The notes: generated by a model from the sequence alone, not told the origin. DNA of 64,000 nucleotides from Gymnopilus junonius (GCA_015501075.1 JADNYJ010000164.1:21021-85020), one strand, 5' to 3'; counted from the stretch's first letter, positions 12,259-26,319 are shown. Numbers and translations: made by a program.

Positions 12259-13792
12259 GGCTATCCCGTGACTAATCGCTCCGAAGAGTTGTAGTTGAAC
12301 ACTGGCGTGTCAGAATGAATCAAACATTGTAGCAGAGTCACATACTTGTTTTGAGCCTGTGGGTTCCAAGGTCTCCTTGTTGCTGTCCCCGATATTTCTG
12401 TAACTTGTTATCAGCCAGTGGTGATTTGACGCGTTCGAGGAAAAGTCGTAGGTCTTCTCAAAATGGCATCACTCCGTCCGGACAATCGGAATGAAAGCCT
12501 CACACGTGGGATGACGTCATTAGATCGGGCCTATCTCCTTCTGCGAGCTGCTTCCCGGATGCGTCGGGGTGCTCTGACTATATCCAAGATTATTTGCATA
12601 ATGGCTCCAGCGTTTGCAGCTCAGTCACTGATGGTGCTTATGATTACCAGCAAGTAGAACAGCAACGAACTGACGGCATCGGTCAAGGTATGTACAGGCA
12701 CACTTCAAGTTGCGTAATATACTGAAACACTATCCCAAATATTAGGGTCATATCATGCAAGTTTATCTACACTTACATGCACGGGCTAATACGTAAATTG
12801 AAATGTGCCATTGTGTTCTAACTTCTCTAATCCATATATATTTGAAGTCGATGTCAAACAGTGCCTTGCTCAGTGAGACGGCCTACATATAAATGTAGGC
12901 TGCATAATAATTCTATGTAGCCCAACGCTCGAGCTTCATTCTAGCAAGGACCGAGGTAGATATTCGGGCTTTCCTAAAGGCTTTAGCTCAGTGTTTGCGC
13001 AGGGGATCCGTCCGTCCAAATTCATTCCTACGGCGACGGCAACACTGCTCTTGTGCCCCACTCATTCCATCAGTTATTGATTCAGATGGATTAATTTCTG
13101 TCAAATAAACTTCCTAAGCCAGTCTTGGTCTGGTATAATGGCAGAAAATGGCCACCTACATCCATAAAGAATTCCGCATAGGCTAGTTGGAATTGTCACC
13201 GCCCCTCTTGCTCTCCGAGTTTATTTGTTTGCGTTATCTGCTCTAACCATAAAGAAAGCAAGGCGATTAAGAGACTTAGATGAGGCCGTTGGTTTCTTCA
13301 AAACCTGCAAGATGATTGGTTGAATTACTTAGCTCCGCTCGGAGATCCTAAAGCGGATTTGGGCTGAACTGCTCTATCGCTGTAAACATAGTTTGATCGA
13401 AACTGTTTTGTTACTTTAAGTTGGGGCTTGAGGACCAGAAAATGAAATCATGTCAGGAACTGACAGCCCTGACATCGAAGACCGTATCAAGGTGTCGAGT
13501 TGTAAAGGCGTCATTTATTTCAAACCAGCAGTACCTATGATCAGGTTTTGATATTGACACCGAGGTTAAATCTGAGGTGATATTCATACGAGTACACAAT
13601 ACAGCGTCAACTAGGTATATAGATAGCGTATAGCAATTTAAAAAAATCTAATTGTTAAAACTACTGTGCACACTTGAAAAATGCTAATATGGTACGTCTA
13701 GAGAATAGTAGGAATAAAATGCAAGTAGAATAGAATAAATACGTTTTCCTAAAATAAAAACCAATCAAAGGCGGTCGAATTAGTTAGATATA
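12259..13792. other. Intergenic, no gene recognised
   Basis: Short frames only. One perfect hairpin is noted separately at 12881-12900. Much of 13560-13790 is AT-rich and probably holds the 3' end of the oxidoreductase transcript from the opposite strand. Confidence 0.5.
12881..12900. repeat. Perfect 8-bp stem hairpin
   Basis: GCCTACAT-ATAA-ATGTAGGC forms an exact inverted repeat with a 4-base loop. It lies in a gene-free stretch and its role is unknown. Confidence 0.5.
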
Positions 13793-16045
<2,253 letters not shown>

Positions 16046-16081
16046 GTTGGTCGATGAAAAAACTGGGTCCCGAGCGTGAGG

Positions 16082-16088
16082 CTTTATA
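16082..16088 (-). promoter_or_regulatory. TATA box of the GMC oxidoreductase
   Basis: TATAAAG on the minus strand, about 40 bp before the ATG at 16045. The decayed paralog has CATAAAAAG at the equivalent place (about 18578-18586). Confidence 0.5.
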
Positions 16089-16108
16089 ACTCCCAAAGAT
16101 ACAGCCAC

Positions 16109-17943
16109 ATTCTTTCTAATAATTTATCAGAAACGTAAGTGCTCAGCACCGAGGCACCGATGTGGGATGCTGGTCAAAAGCCAAAAGGAAACAACTGTAA
16201 CGAAGCGCTGATTCTGAATCAAATACACCCAATAGGAAAGCCTCAAGGGGTTTAGTAGTTCGACAACACAGCTTGTTCAGGTGATGCTCTTCGAGTGACC
16301 AAATATTTGTTACAGGAACTAAAGACGTTAGTCATACTAACATTTCATCCCGTCAGATATAGTTGTCGTTCACCATGATCTCTCTGTGCGATTTCTGTAT
16401 TGAAGGCGGAGAGTGGTCTGTCACTGAACGTTCTTCAAATTACAATGCCTCAGAGGCTTTTGCGGATGTACATACATCCCTTCCTCTTTATGTTCCAGTG
16501 CTATTTCTGGAATCTGAGTAAGAGTTTTGCCTCATTTGGGATCACATCGGGAGGCTATATTTAACCTTAGGCCTGTCATTCCTCTCCGGTCCCGGAGTGG
16601 CGTACACATTCATTCCATACCGGCGGGCGGAAATGGCAGTCGCGCCTCATGAATCTATGCTCAAGTTACGGGAGTTTCGGATGACCAGACCCCGAGTCCA
16701 CTAAGGACTATATGCTATGTGCTTACATGGGCGTCTATAGATACGACCTGATATTGATAGGTTGAATGCTGTACGTTTTAGAATGTGTACTAACTTGGAT
16801 CAATGGCAGAATTTGCGATCAAATTGGCATGACGTGCATGGTTTCAGGTCTTTGGAAGCAATTGATGCTAGCTACATTTGCGGGGCTCTTATTTCTGTTT
16901 CCATATTTTGCGCAGCCACATCCTACTCGTACTCTCGCGCCGACCTTATAAGCTTTGAATATTAGCTCCTATTAGAGTCCTTATCCAATATATCTGTGGT
17001 ATGCCAGTGATGGTAACAAAAGCCCCTGCGGGCGGACCTTACAACAGCGCAGCTAAAGCAATGGGTGCTAGATAATAAACTTGACTCAAGTTGTGGTTAA
17101 AATCACCAAGTTGGTGGTGGCTACACATTACCTTTGACTAAAATCTGAAGCCTGTGCAGCAACCTGAATATAATGTACTAAGGATATTCCAAATTTATAG
17201 AATGACTCGAACGCCGTTCTGCAGAACTGTATTTTAAAGAGCAAGCACCAATGCATTAGCACCTTAAGATCCTGGAATTAGATTACCCAAATAAGATATT
17301 TTTACATTTTGATGCAGAGCAATTAAATGCCGTAAGTTTCACCAGGAGATTAATCGAAAAGTTTGACAGTGTCCTGCGGAGAGATTAGATGGAGCTGGAG
17401 TAGGAAAAGATCAGTTGAATTTGGGTGCTAATGTAACTTACCCGAGTCTCTTCTGGGAGAGCCAACTATCCTGCGATTTGAATCTATATTGGCCGTAAGG
17501 AACCTTCGGTCTTTCTACGTCATGAGAGAAGAGCGCATGAAGAGTCAAAGGAGGACGCCTTTGAAGTTTCCCAAAGTGACGGGAACAATTAAACAAAGAG
17601 TTCTTCCGTCATACAACATGACGACGTATGTCAGCCAACTCTGTATAATGGACAATGAAATGTTATTTCTACCACGCGGACAATGAACGTATTCGTGTTG
17701 TCATAATCGAACACTAATTGCTAGTTGTCATTAATGATTGCTTAGGGGCCCAAAGACCATTATTGTGTTTCTAAGATCTAGGGTATAGTTCAAAAGGAGC
17801 GAAGTGGAAGAATTGTAACGGATCAGTATGTTGCCTGAATGTAGGGGCCAGAACAAGGAAATAGAGCAAACAAAGCAGCAATGCACACGAGTCATACGAG
17901 TCAGCAATGAACATGTGTCAGACTCAATGATCAAAATATACTT
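16109..17943. other. Intergenic between the two GMC copies
   Basis: No gene, RNA or repeat that I can support. The few frames of 60-67 codons show no family motifs. Confidence 0.5.
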
Positions 17944-18539
17944 TTAGTGTTTACATGCCTTGATTATATCGGCAGCGTGTTCAGCAAGGAGGTAAGTAGG
18001 TCCTTGGGTGTGACCACTGGGGACAAATGGCTGTGATACATAAATCAGTTGGCAGCCTAACTATAAAGAATACACTCACGAAAACAGATGCATCAACAAT
18101 TCGTAGGCCTGCCGCACCCTTGACTCAGAGCCACTCTACAGTTTGAATGTCTGAAAGGCCAGCTTACTGGGTGTCAGAGTTGGACCCAAGAACGAAGCAA
18201 CGGCTGCCAGAACTCCTTGGTCACTGTGGCGAACAACATGCTTCGAACCTCGGTTGAGTGAAGTAGAGCGGTTTCTGATTACCTTACACCAGCTTCCAGG
18301 ACAAGGACGCTGACACTTGGATCCTCTGTAAGACGGCTCGCGACAGTAAGCCCAGCAGTTCCAGCTATTACAAGACGTGAGTATACGTGTACATGAGGAT
18401 AACCGAGCTATGTGCCTCCTACAATGATATAGTCATAGGTTGAGGAAGTAAGCTGGGTAAGGGAGGTGAGGGTAGCACCCAGAGAAGAAGAGACCAGAAG
18501 TGAGGCGGTAACGAGCGAAATGAGCCTGGGCGAAAACAT
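17944..18539 (-). pseudogene. GMC oxidoreductase paralog with its middle deleted
   Basis: The 5' part is well kept: ATG at 18539 starts a signal peptide (MFSPRLISLVTASLLVSSS), then YDYIIVGG, an intron, and AGTAGLTVASRLTEDPSV with LVLEAGV. The 3' part is also recognisable: VKGAAGLRIVDASVFV and VPSGHTQGPTYLLAEHAAD, ending IIKACKH-stop at 17944. About 1.5 kb of central coding sequence, including the substrate domain and the HPVGT active-site block, is absent. Only about 160 bp of unrelated-looking sequence joins the halves. Layout and signal peptide match the intact gene 2 kb upstream, so this is a tandem duplicate that lost its core. It cannot encode a functional oxidase. Confidence 0.8.
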
Positions 18540-20800
18540 CCTGCGAAACACTATCGGATTTTTTCCGTTTCGCACCTCTTTTTATGTCGGAGATCATCCA
18601 TGTTAACTTGGCGGTAATTCCACGGCTAAAATAGCTGCATTAGATAGGTCTCAGAAGCACGGTCGAAGGACCCATGGGGAGCTACGCTAGGGAGGTTATA
18701 GTAGCGCCCTGCACATCAAAAAATTGAGAATTCTTCAAGGGACGTCTTGCTTCTGTTATTTTTAAGGTATACACGACCTGTGGCCGATCGTAGGCCGGGG
18801 TTGAACACTTGGGATTTATATTCATTGATAATTGACCGTGTCAGAGCGTAACGTGAAAACCTTAATCCCGCGGTGCCAGGATCATATTTAGCGCTCTGTT
18901 GAATGATAACACTTTGAGACGGCTTCCGTGTCGTCTGAGGGAATGACTCCCATAAAGACGAGAGCCAGTCAATAGGAGAGAGGATCCGTTGTTAACAGAT
19001 TTCTCTGGATGAGATGCTCGTGAACAAGCAGGAAGTACAGAACTTCATTCGCATATAAAGACCTGTCAGTCGTGGATTAGTTTCCTAGGTCACTATCTAA
19101 TTCAAAGAGCAACAAAAGTAAGTTAGCAACTGCGCTGGTACTTCAAACATGTCCGGAAATATGGGCTTACCGAGGTCGATCTTAACAGGAGCAGTAGGGT
19201 CGTAAGTGCTCAACTAATGGAAAATCCTCCTTTGGAATGGACAATATTCGTTATCAACAATCCTTGAAAGGGCCAGTACTTTAGGAATCTATTCGGCGGA
19301 GAATTGTGACGCCGAAGCAGGGCTCGCAAAGCAATGATAGGAACGCGAGCGCCACAAACGCTGGCATAAATGTGAGTATTGCGCGATCCATAAGATGGGA
19401 CTTGAGAACGTTTGCCATGATTCCAATTGATTGTCGCCTGAAAGCAAGTCATGCGCTTCTGAGATATCTGACACTTACAATAACCCTCTATTAGTAGTTG
19501 TATGCAAGGTTTGACGATTATAGCCAAAGAGGAACAGAGTGAACCCAGGCTATCTTACAATTAAGAACGTGCTAACAGTCGTGAGTACGTGGCGCCCGTA
19601 AAAGCCATGTCCTCGTGAAACACATAGGATATATAACTACGCTGCATGAAAGGAACGAAACATTAAAAAATTACACGTAAGAGAGCGCCCGGACTCACAT
19701 AGCATATCTCAGAGAACCAGTACTCTAGACAGCTCTTCTGACCACTATTCCTAAGTCTGGATTGCGCAAGGGACAGAATATGTCTCGAAGTTGCTGATAA
19801 GAAAGAAGAGAAGCCGGAAAAGTTTGAGGCTTCGAATTGACGCTGCCAGAAGGGATGACATGTGGAGGGGATCAGACTGATCAGAGAGAAGCTTCTCCAT
19901 GAAGGACATATGTGCTATGATAGTAGCCGATGGCAAACTGAGTAACCAGCTGCAGAACAGCCAGCGAAAATTGGGTGAAAAAATCGCTTCGAAGTTGGAA
20001 GCAGTGGAAGAGACAAAAGCTTGAGCTCAAAGATGGGATCATGCATCTTCTCTACCAACATCATCCTCTACCAATTTATACTGCTTTACAAGCAATATTA
20101 GTGATAAAATGATGCAGCCAGTGGAAAAGCCAACAAGTACTCGGTGCTTGCTCGGTGCAGACCCTCAACGTGAACGAGAAAAGAAATGTGACTGCGTTAC
20201 TTTATCAACGTGACATCGACACAGACAGTGACAAGCAGTTTCCAACCTCGACCACCACAACGAGTGTCTACTTTCTGAACTGACTATGCCAATCCTAGAA
20301 TATGTGGCACTTTTACCTTTCTCGGCTCTGTTCTTGCCGGACTCACCTATTTTTTGCCTGAGGCATCACTGGCCTACCCTCTGTTTCTGACATACCTGAA
20401 CCCCAGGCGATTCAATATTAAATAGGAGGAGCGCTATTCTAAGTCAACTCCTCGTCGATGGCAGACAATTGTTGACTCAATCACGGCGCACTGCATCGTG
20501 GAGTAGCCATTGGCTATGGCATAGTAAGGGCTCCAAGACACATTGTCCCGAGACATGATGCAGTCGGATCGACCGTCGTTCCATGTGGCTTTCTGAGTTC
20601 AACCAATCATGTTTCCTCGGTGTCTTGCAACATCTCCTTTCAGAGGACGATTGAGCTCCGAGGGTGATTCTACCCCGCCATCTGGAGTCTTTAATTGAAT
20701 CAGGAGATCTGGAGTCTAGATGACCTCAATTACTCATCGCACGTTTGCGCCGATCCTCCTTTCAATACACTATTTCATGTTGTTCTCCTAACCTCTGGGC
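18540..20800. other. Long gene-poor stretch
   Basis: Apart from the small ORF at 19281-19418, I see no supportable gene. Frames are short and lack motifs. No inverted or direct repeats with clear ends were found. Confidence 0.45.
19281..19418 (-). CDS. Possible small hydrophobic ORF (45 residues)
   Basis: ATG at 19418 gives MANVLKSHLMDRAILTFMP, then a hydrophobic run of about 20 residues with two Cys, and a stop at 19281. It could be a signal-anchored peptide or the first exon of a broken gene. No homologous motif is recognised and no downstream exon is obvious. Low confidence. Confidence 0.15.
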   Translation of the reverse strand: MANVLKSHLMDRAILTFMPAFVALAFLSLLCEPCFGVTILRRIDS

Positions 20801-20801
20801 A

Positions 20802-20809
20802 ATATAAAA
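20802..20809 (+). promoter_or_regulatory. TATA box of the Gly/His-rich protein gene
   Basis: ATATAAAAAG at about 130 bp before the ATG at 20934, in a suitable position for a transcript with a leader of roughly 100 bases. Confidence 0.5.
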
Positions 20810-20933
20810 AGTGGACCTTTGGCAAAATTCTGGCAATCCGTCGAGTTCAAACTCAGCCATCAAGTCGTCTCGTTCATTCAGACTACCCAATTTCACAGCC
20901 TAATCTTATCCGATTTTTTACTCTATAAACATC

Positions 20934-21508
20934 ATGCGTTTCTCTACTCTGAGTCTTACCGTCTTGGCAGTCGTTGCCTCCACATCTGCTCTCGTAGTCG
21001 ACACTCGCGGCAACGAAGGCTATGGCAAGGGTAATGGGTATGGCGGCGGCGGCAGCTATGGTCACGGCGGCGGCTATGGTGTCGATAAGCGCGGTGACGG
21101 CTATGGCGGTCATGGTTATGGTGGTGGCGGTTATGGCAATCACGGCAAGCGCGGTGGTGGCGATGGTTATGGACGCGGTTCTGGTTATGGCCACGATGGC
21201 GGTCACGGCTACGGCAACGACCACGGCTACAACAAGCGCGGCGACGGAGGCGACGGCAATGGTTATGGTCACGGCAACGGCGGCCACAATGGCGGCTACG
21301 GTCATGGTAATGGCCATGGACACAGCGGGGCTACGGTCATGGTAATGGCCATGGACACAACGGGGGCTACGGAGACCACGACAAGAGAGGTGATGGAGGC
21401 GACGGTGGATATAGCCATGGCTATGGCGGAGGTCATGATGGCAATGGTCACGGTTATGGAGGAGGTTCCGGTCATGGATACGGAAGCGGCGACAACAAGA
21501 AGGATTGA
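20934..21508 (+). CDS. Secreted Gly/His/Tyr-rich repeat protein with Lys-Arg processing sites (one-base frame break)
   Basis: ATG at 20934 opens a signal peptide (MRFSTLSLTVLAVVASTSAL), followed by about 170 residues of GYG/GHG repeats. These are broken at intervals by KRG: VDKRGDGYG, HGKRGGGDGYG, YNKRGDGGDG and DHDKRGDGGDG. KR is the classic Kex2 cleavage signal, so the design matches Kex2-processed repeat proteins (KEPs) of fungi. After HGNGHGHSG the frame breaks: the run at 21327-21330 has four G, but the next repeat has five (21362-21366). Adding one G restores GYGHGNGHGHNGGYG and ends at DNKKD-stop (21508). The signal peptide and KRG style resemble the large gene at 29712-32016. Function is unknown; a structural wall or peptide-precursor role is possible. 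Confidence 0.75.
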
Positions 21509-23154
21509 GGGGATCACGGAGAAGGATTTGCTACTTAAGAACGCTGAACGCTGTGTATTACCATATTTTCCGCTTTCTTTCTAACTCATGAACATATTTT
21601 GTATTTTATTATCTTATCGTTACTTAAATTTCTTGCACCTTCCTGTACATTCTCATCCTGTTAACTTTCCTTGTAACACTATATCTTTCTTCTCGTCTCA
21701 TCGTCTTATTTAACCCATTATACGCAAACTTCAAAAATCATCAAGAAATTCAACCAGACATATTTACGCACTGTCATTCTTTACGCACAAACGTCTTTAC
21801 AATGAGCGCAGCATAAGCATACAAGACGGCTCTCCTGGCCTCTTATTCATGTAAGTCAGGATTAAGTTGAAATTTCCGCATATAGCAGCCAAGTTTGGCA
21901 GATTGTTGCTTCCTTCAAGTTGGACCCTACTGTTGCAGGAGACGGTTAAATTGAATTGGCACTGGCGCACTCGTACGACGAACTTTCACTGAACAATCTC
22001 CTTTTATTTTCCTACTTAAGAGGAGCAGTGTATTGCCTCAGCAGCAGGCCTCGGGACTCCTCCGTTTCCATCCGACAGCAGTTGCAAGTTTATCTAGAGA
22101 CACCACCAAATACATGACAGTAAGACTAGTTTTGCACACCAAATTGAACTAGCAATTATTCTCCATGAGAAAATAAATCCAGATCTCATTCTTGGTGCAA
22201 ACATTGTAAGTTTGATCTTGTCTGCGCGTGAGGAATTGAGACGAACGCTTCCCGGGGTTTTCGAGCCATCCCTTGATTATTCCAGTCGACTTCGTTGCAT
22301 AAGCAACGCTCTTTCTGTTTTGCTTCAAGGGCCTTGCTGGTGTCCGGTGTACTATAGTGATCATAAAGAAAAAGAAAGATATTACAAAAGCAATGTACTT
22401 AATGTACTAGGGGGTATAGAAGACATAAAAAGAGCCTTAAGCTGAGTACCATACAAACAAGGGTTCCTATAGAGCAAAATAAACATCCAAGAAATTCACA
22501 ATTGATCCGAAACTGATCTAAGGTACGATATACACATATTATGGAAGATTGAAGTCCACTGAGAGAAGATACTAGAAAGGAAAGGAATAAAGGAATACCA
22601 CCTACGTATCCAGGTTGAGACCACGTGGAAGGTGGGGAATTAATTGCCAGTAAATCGTAGTCGAGTACGTCAGGATGCAGGCTGCAGAAGTGGAAGCTAT
22701 CTTAGGGCTGACAAAGGGGAAGTTGAAGAAGGACTGCCCTCACGCTCTCTTGTCAACCTATTACAAACAGGCAAAACTTTAATGAGAGGGTCTGGAACCG
22801 GGAGAAACACTCTCAAGCTCCACTGAAAGAAGAGCCACCATGCAGAGAAGATTCTGCTCACGGCATGGGCACGACGTTCTTTGCTCGCGAGTGATGAGGC
22901 TCGTTCAGGCTGACATGAGCCCGAGTATCCGAGGCACTTGAACTGGGCGTGCCAGTTTGGAGCTGGGAGGCTGGGGTCTGTGCGCGCGCGTGCGGGTGCG
23001 GGTACGGGAGGACAGGGAGAACAGGCAAAGAAGAAGGGGATGGAGGAGTGCCGAGCGTTTGAGCGCGTGTTCTTATGATAGACCTGTAGAACCCCATCCC
23101 ACACAATCAACACTTTTTTCATATTCAAAAGGAACGAAGACGAAAAGAGAAGAC
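21509..23154. other. Intergenic, no gene recognised
   Basis: AT-rich sequence after the repeat-protein gene, then unresolved short frames. A GT/GC-rich patch at 22975-23010 (cgcgcgcgtgcgggtgcggg) is low-complexity. No RNA gene was seen. Confidence 0.45.
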
Positions 23155-24281
23155 CTACGTTCCAGCCCTGATCAGTTCGCTCAATCTCAAGTGTTTCCTA
23201 GCCTGCGTCAAGAACAAGCCCGTTCCCAAGATACTTCCTTGTCCATGGTTCACCGACTCGAAGAGGGGGCCAGCCGGTAAGGATGCGCTAACAGGAGCAG
23301 CGTAAAAATCTGTTCCTGACCAAGTGCCACCTCTACCGGAATACCCGAGCCCATGCCCACCAGCACCCGAAGTGGAATGCCCATCCCCAAGGATGACACG
23401 TTCCAGCGCTGGATTCTCGCTCACGTGGAGGATAGTCTCGTTCCAGACGCTGGGGAGCATGGTGGAGAACGTGTGCAATTTGGGTCGGGTGCGTAGGGAG
23501 TGGGTTATAGCTGTGATGGGACCCTGCTTCGAGGATGTACGTTGGGATTGAGCGTGAAAAAGGGAGGACATGGAGTGTAATTGTACACTAGCATGCCGGA
23601 GTCGTCGGTCAGGCGGAATGCCAGGTCCGCGAATTCCTGTTAAAATAGAATTGAGATAGGGTGAACATTACAGGAGAAATGAAAAGGAAACGTACAAGTT
23701 CGTCCCAACTATCCATGGCCTTGGCCACTTCAGACAGAACAATCCTTGGCCTTGGCTGCGTGAGGTATACGTGGCTAGGCTTGCGAACCACCAGATGGGT
23801 CAAACCCACGAGGTCCTTCAGCCCCTCGCAGAACTCCTCGCTTCCAAATCCCGAACTTGTCCAGGCAACGCTGGCGAGAGCAGCGTCGTATCCAGCGTGA
23901 TATCCAACAGCCTTATCGAGCCGTTACTCATTTGCATCAACTCCCCTCCTTCCGCCCATATGCCTCCGAAAATAACGCGACGGATGTATGTAGCATAAGC
24001 AGGGTTGGGGCGCAAACCGAGTCGAGCAGGCGGTGCAGTTGGTTTGCAGATAAGAGGTGAACGGTGTGATAAAATAGGGGGCATGATATCCTATAAAACT
24101 GTTTGCAGACGAGGAGGAATGCTAGGCGACCGCGCACTGGGGGTGGTGTTGACGATGCTCCAACACTAGAGGGCCGATGCCACAAGGGGCGCGTTTGGGG
24201 AATGAGAGGGGCTACAACACAATAAGATAGAATGCCTTCTAGAAGCTCTTCTGGAAAGGCGGTCAGCGCGAGGGTTGGCAT
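23155..24281 (-). CDS. F-box-like protein with several one-base frame breaks
   Basis: ATG at 24281 gives MPTLALTAFPEELLEGILSY, an F-box-like opening that would recruit Skp1, then LAFLLVCKQFYRISCPLFYHTV. The reading frame then breaks three times. Near 24014 RLLDSV should run into LRPNPAYATYIRRVIFGG. Near 23846 LPGQVRD should run into FGSEEFCEGLKDLVGLTHLV. Near 23572 YNYTP should run into MSSLFHAQSQ. Each is cured by one added base, two of them next to an AAA run. An intron GTACGT...AACAG joins MDSWDEL to EFADLAFRLTDD. The C-terminal part (TMLPSVWNETILHVSENPAL) fits the leucine-rich tail of such proteins. Either a recent pseudogene or, more likely, an intact gene with consensus deletions. Confidence 0.55.
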
Positions 24282-25042
24282 GACTGGAGTTGGGGTGGTA
24301 GGCAAGAATAAAGTGCAAACGAAGAGGCGATTGATTTATGTGACGAGAATGAAGTATGGGCCGGAGTCAGAACCTTGTTGGAATGGACAGTAAACCTGGT
24401 TCTCGACGTTAAGAGTACAGGTGACACACTGTACAAGAAGAAGGCTGATAAGGCCTTTTAAAGCTGCAAAGTGCGTTTTCAACGAGGTAGATCGCACTAT
24501 ACAGGGTTATGGATAGGATCGAGCCGATGGATGAAACTTGAACGGGAGGATATCGGTGAGACACTGGGACGAAGGACAGTCTGAATCAACAACGCCTATG
24601 CCTGCTGTACAAGGTCATTTAGTAAGTAATATCCACTGGAAGCAAGCTACTCGAGTTTGAGGTAGCTAGACGCTTGTTGTCAGGGAACCTGAGGAAGACG
24701 AAGCTGTAAATTCCGAAGAGCTTGCAGCAATTTGACTTTAGCCAATTTGAAAAAATTATAATATACTCCTGCTCAGTTCGCCAAAGCAGAGCGTGAAAAT
24801 TACAGTATCAATAGTTTGAATGAAGCAGGTGTAATGAGCTTAAAGTGTAGACAAGGTGTAGGTTCACTGAAAAGTCGGGGACTCCGTTCATGGTGAATCA
24901 GTACCACGCTTTTGATCGATCGGTACTCTAGCTTGTTCGCTGTCGGGCTAGGCGTGAAGTTGCTTTCTTCGTCATTACGGATGGCCTCTGAGAAAGCATT
25001 TTGTATGCTATAATTATGTTTCCCTTCGGCAGCTTGGCTTAA
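24282..25042. other. Intergenic, no gene recognised
   Basis: Only short frames without motifs. Probably holds the upstream region of the F-box-like gene on the minus strand. Confidence 0.45.
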
Positions 25043-25161
25043 TAGAGGTTATCTGCAAGTTGGATTATTCCTAAGGAATTCCCATATAAGTCGAAGCCCC
25101 ACTGCCCCAAGCCAATCAGAATACGCAGAATTCTCTGATCAAACCTTGCAGATAACCTCTA
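25043..25161. mobile_element. 119-bp MITE, family A copy 2 (TA-flanked, TIR GAGGTTATCTGCAAG)
   Basis: Perfect 17-bp inverted ends, TAGAGGTTATCTGCAAG at 25043-25059 and its complement at 25145-25161. They differ from copy 1 (3856-3985) by one base in the shared part (ATTTGC versus ATCTGC). The interiors share CCAATCAGA and a CCCCACT/AGTGGGG word. Ends at TA on both sides; no longer target duplication seen. Non-coding. Confidence 0.75.
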
Positions 25162-25444
25162 ATCTGAAGCATTTGATGCAAATTATGTAACTGTATGTTC
25201 ATATGCATTACGAATTTTAGACATTGAAAAGCATTGACATTGTTAAGGATATAATAGAGAACAAAGCTTTAAAGCATTGATCCAAATGAAATCTGCAACA
25301 TTTGCTACTTGCAAAAACCTGCATGAATTAATACGTAAGAACAGAAAAATCAACCACAAACTAAAGACCATTCCATTTGCTGAATTCGCGATCAACATCA
25401 AAAAATGCAAAGCAAGTATTCAGCAAAGAGAAGGTCCTCAGAAG

Positions 25445-25634
25445 AGGGATCCCCCGACGACACAAGCCGGGCTGCAGTAGCAAGGTCATCACGTCCAAGG
25501 GGTGCAAGCAGAGCCCAAGGAGCTGGGGCGGCAAAAATAAGATAACCAATAATGGAGGCGGTGCCTCCATAATAGTGGTTAAACTATTAAGAACAGATAC
25601 TACACTTGATCTAAGCCAAAAGGCCAGAGTGGTA
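25445..25634 (-). ncRNA. U2 spliceosomal snRNA
   Basis: U2 base-pairs with the intron branch point and with U6 in the spliceosome. On the minus strand the sequence GGCCTTTTGGCTTAGATCAA is followed by GTGTAGTATCTGTTCTTA, the near-invariant U2 5' domain including the branch-point recognition word GTAGTA. Next come a stem-loop (ATGGAGGC-ACC-GCCTCCAT) like stem IIb and a candidate Sm site, CTTATTTTTGCC. The 5' end is placed near 25634 by comparison with the usual 10 or so bases before GGCC. The 3' end near 25445 is an estimate from typical length. Two differences from the common form (CTCTGGCC for TCTCGGCC, GGCTTAG for GGCTAAG) should be checked. The promoter is noted separately. Confidence 0.85.
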
Positions 25635-25658
25635 AGGAAATAAATGGGTGGGTCAAGG

Positions 25659-25666
25659 TTTATATA
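25659..25666 (-). promoter_or_regulatory. TATA box of the U2 snRNA gene
   Basis: TATATAAA on the minus strand lies 25-32 bp before the inferred U2 5' end. This spacing is what is expected for a TATA-driven snRNA gene and helps fix the 5' end. Confidence 0.65.
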
Positions 25667-25824
25667 CCCTGCAGAGGTGCGCACGGACCATAGGTATACA
25701 CGTGTTGACCACAGATGTGCATGTGATTGATTTAGATCATCGCGTCTTGACACTACTAAATCTTAATTAGTAACTTTGTATCTCTTGATCTTATCTTTGC
25801 GTGACGGTAAAGCGAAATCAAGTC

Positions 25825-26082
25825 ATGAGCTTCAGCTACAAGAAATTTCCGAGCAACACTGTAACTCATCCTACGATGTGCAGCAAGACCTTGAAGGACA
25901 TCGGACTGGCCGCACGTCACGATATGTACAGCGGTAATACGGTATATTCCATTCCCGTTTCCAAGTTAACAGTGCCGATAGTCCGGTATGGTAATCAAAT
26001 GGTATCATCATTCATGGTCGCGATGAAGAAATTGAAGCTTGAAGATCTGATCAAGGAGTCATTCCACACCCTTCACCAGTAG
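25825..26082 (+). CDS. Possible 85-residue ORF, no family recognised
   Basis: ATG at 25825 (MSFSYKKFPSNTVTH) runs to a stop at 26082. It contains a mid-hydrophobic region and a basic tail (MKKLKLEDLIKESF). No signal peptide or known motif. It sits between U2 and CipC on the CipC strand. It may be chance. Confidence 0.2.
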   Translation: MSFSYKKFPSNTVTHPTMCSKTLKDIGLAARHDMYSGNTVYSIPVSKLTVPIVRYGNQMVSSFMVAMKKLKLEDLIKESFHTLHQ

Positions 26083-26253
26083 CAAAATTCACTGGAATGG
26101 CGATGAAATGGCGAACATTCAAATCATCATTGTACACGCCATCCAAGATCCTTCCCCCGCAGCCTCGCAGGCCAAGGCACCCCGCCGTCAGCGGTATGTG
26201 TATCGATAGGACCCTTCCGACCCAATTGAGGTCCTGAATGGGATGGATGCGTC

Positions 26254-26281
26254 AATTGATCATCGCAAATTGATCATCGCA
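26254..26281 (+). repeat. 14-bp tandem duplication upstream of CipC
   Basis: AATTGATCATCGCA occurs twice head to tail, 26254-26267 and 26268-26281, about 35 bp before the CipC TATA-like box. It could be a doubled regulator-binding site. No factor is known for it. Confidence 0.5.
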
Positions 26282-26313
26282 ACGGATGAGCTATTTTAAG
26301 CACATCGCGTCGG

Positions 26314-26319
26314 TATAAG
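26314..26319 (+). promoter_or_regulatory. TATA-like box of the CipC gene
   Basis: TATAAG, 85-91 bp before the ATG at 26405, followed by a CT-rich stretch typical of transcription starts in filamentous fungi. Confidence 0.4.

Noticed and set aside
18121..18290. Unrelated-looking sequence joining the two halves of the GMC pseudogene, as a possible mobile insertion
   Set aside because: No inverted ends or target duplication could be found. It may be scrambled GMC sequence.
25361..25753. 130-codon minus-strand frame over the U2 region
   Set aside because: It overlaps the U2 snRNA and its promoter, and has no protein motif.
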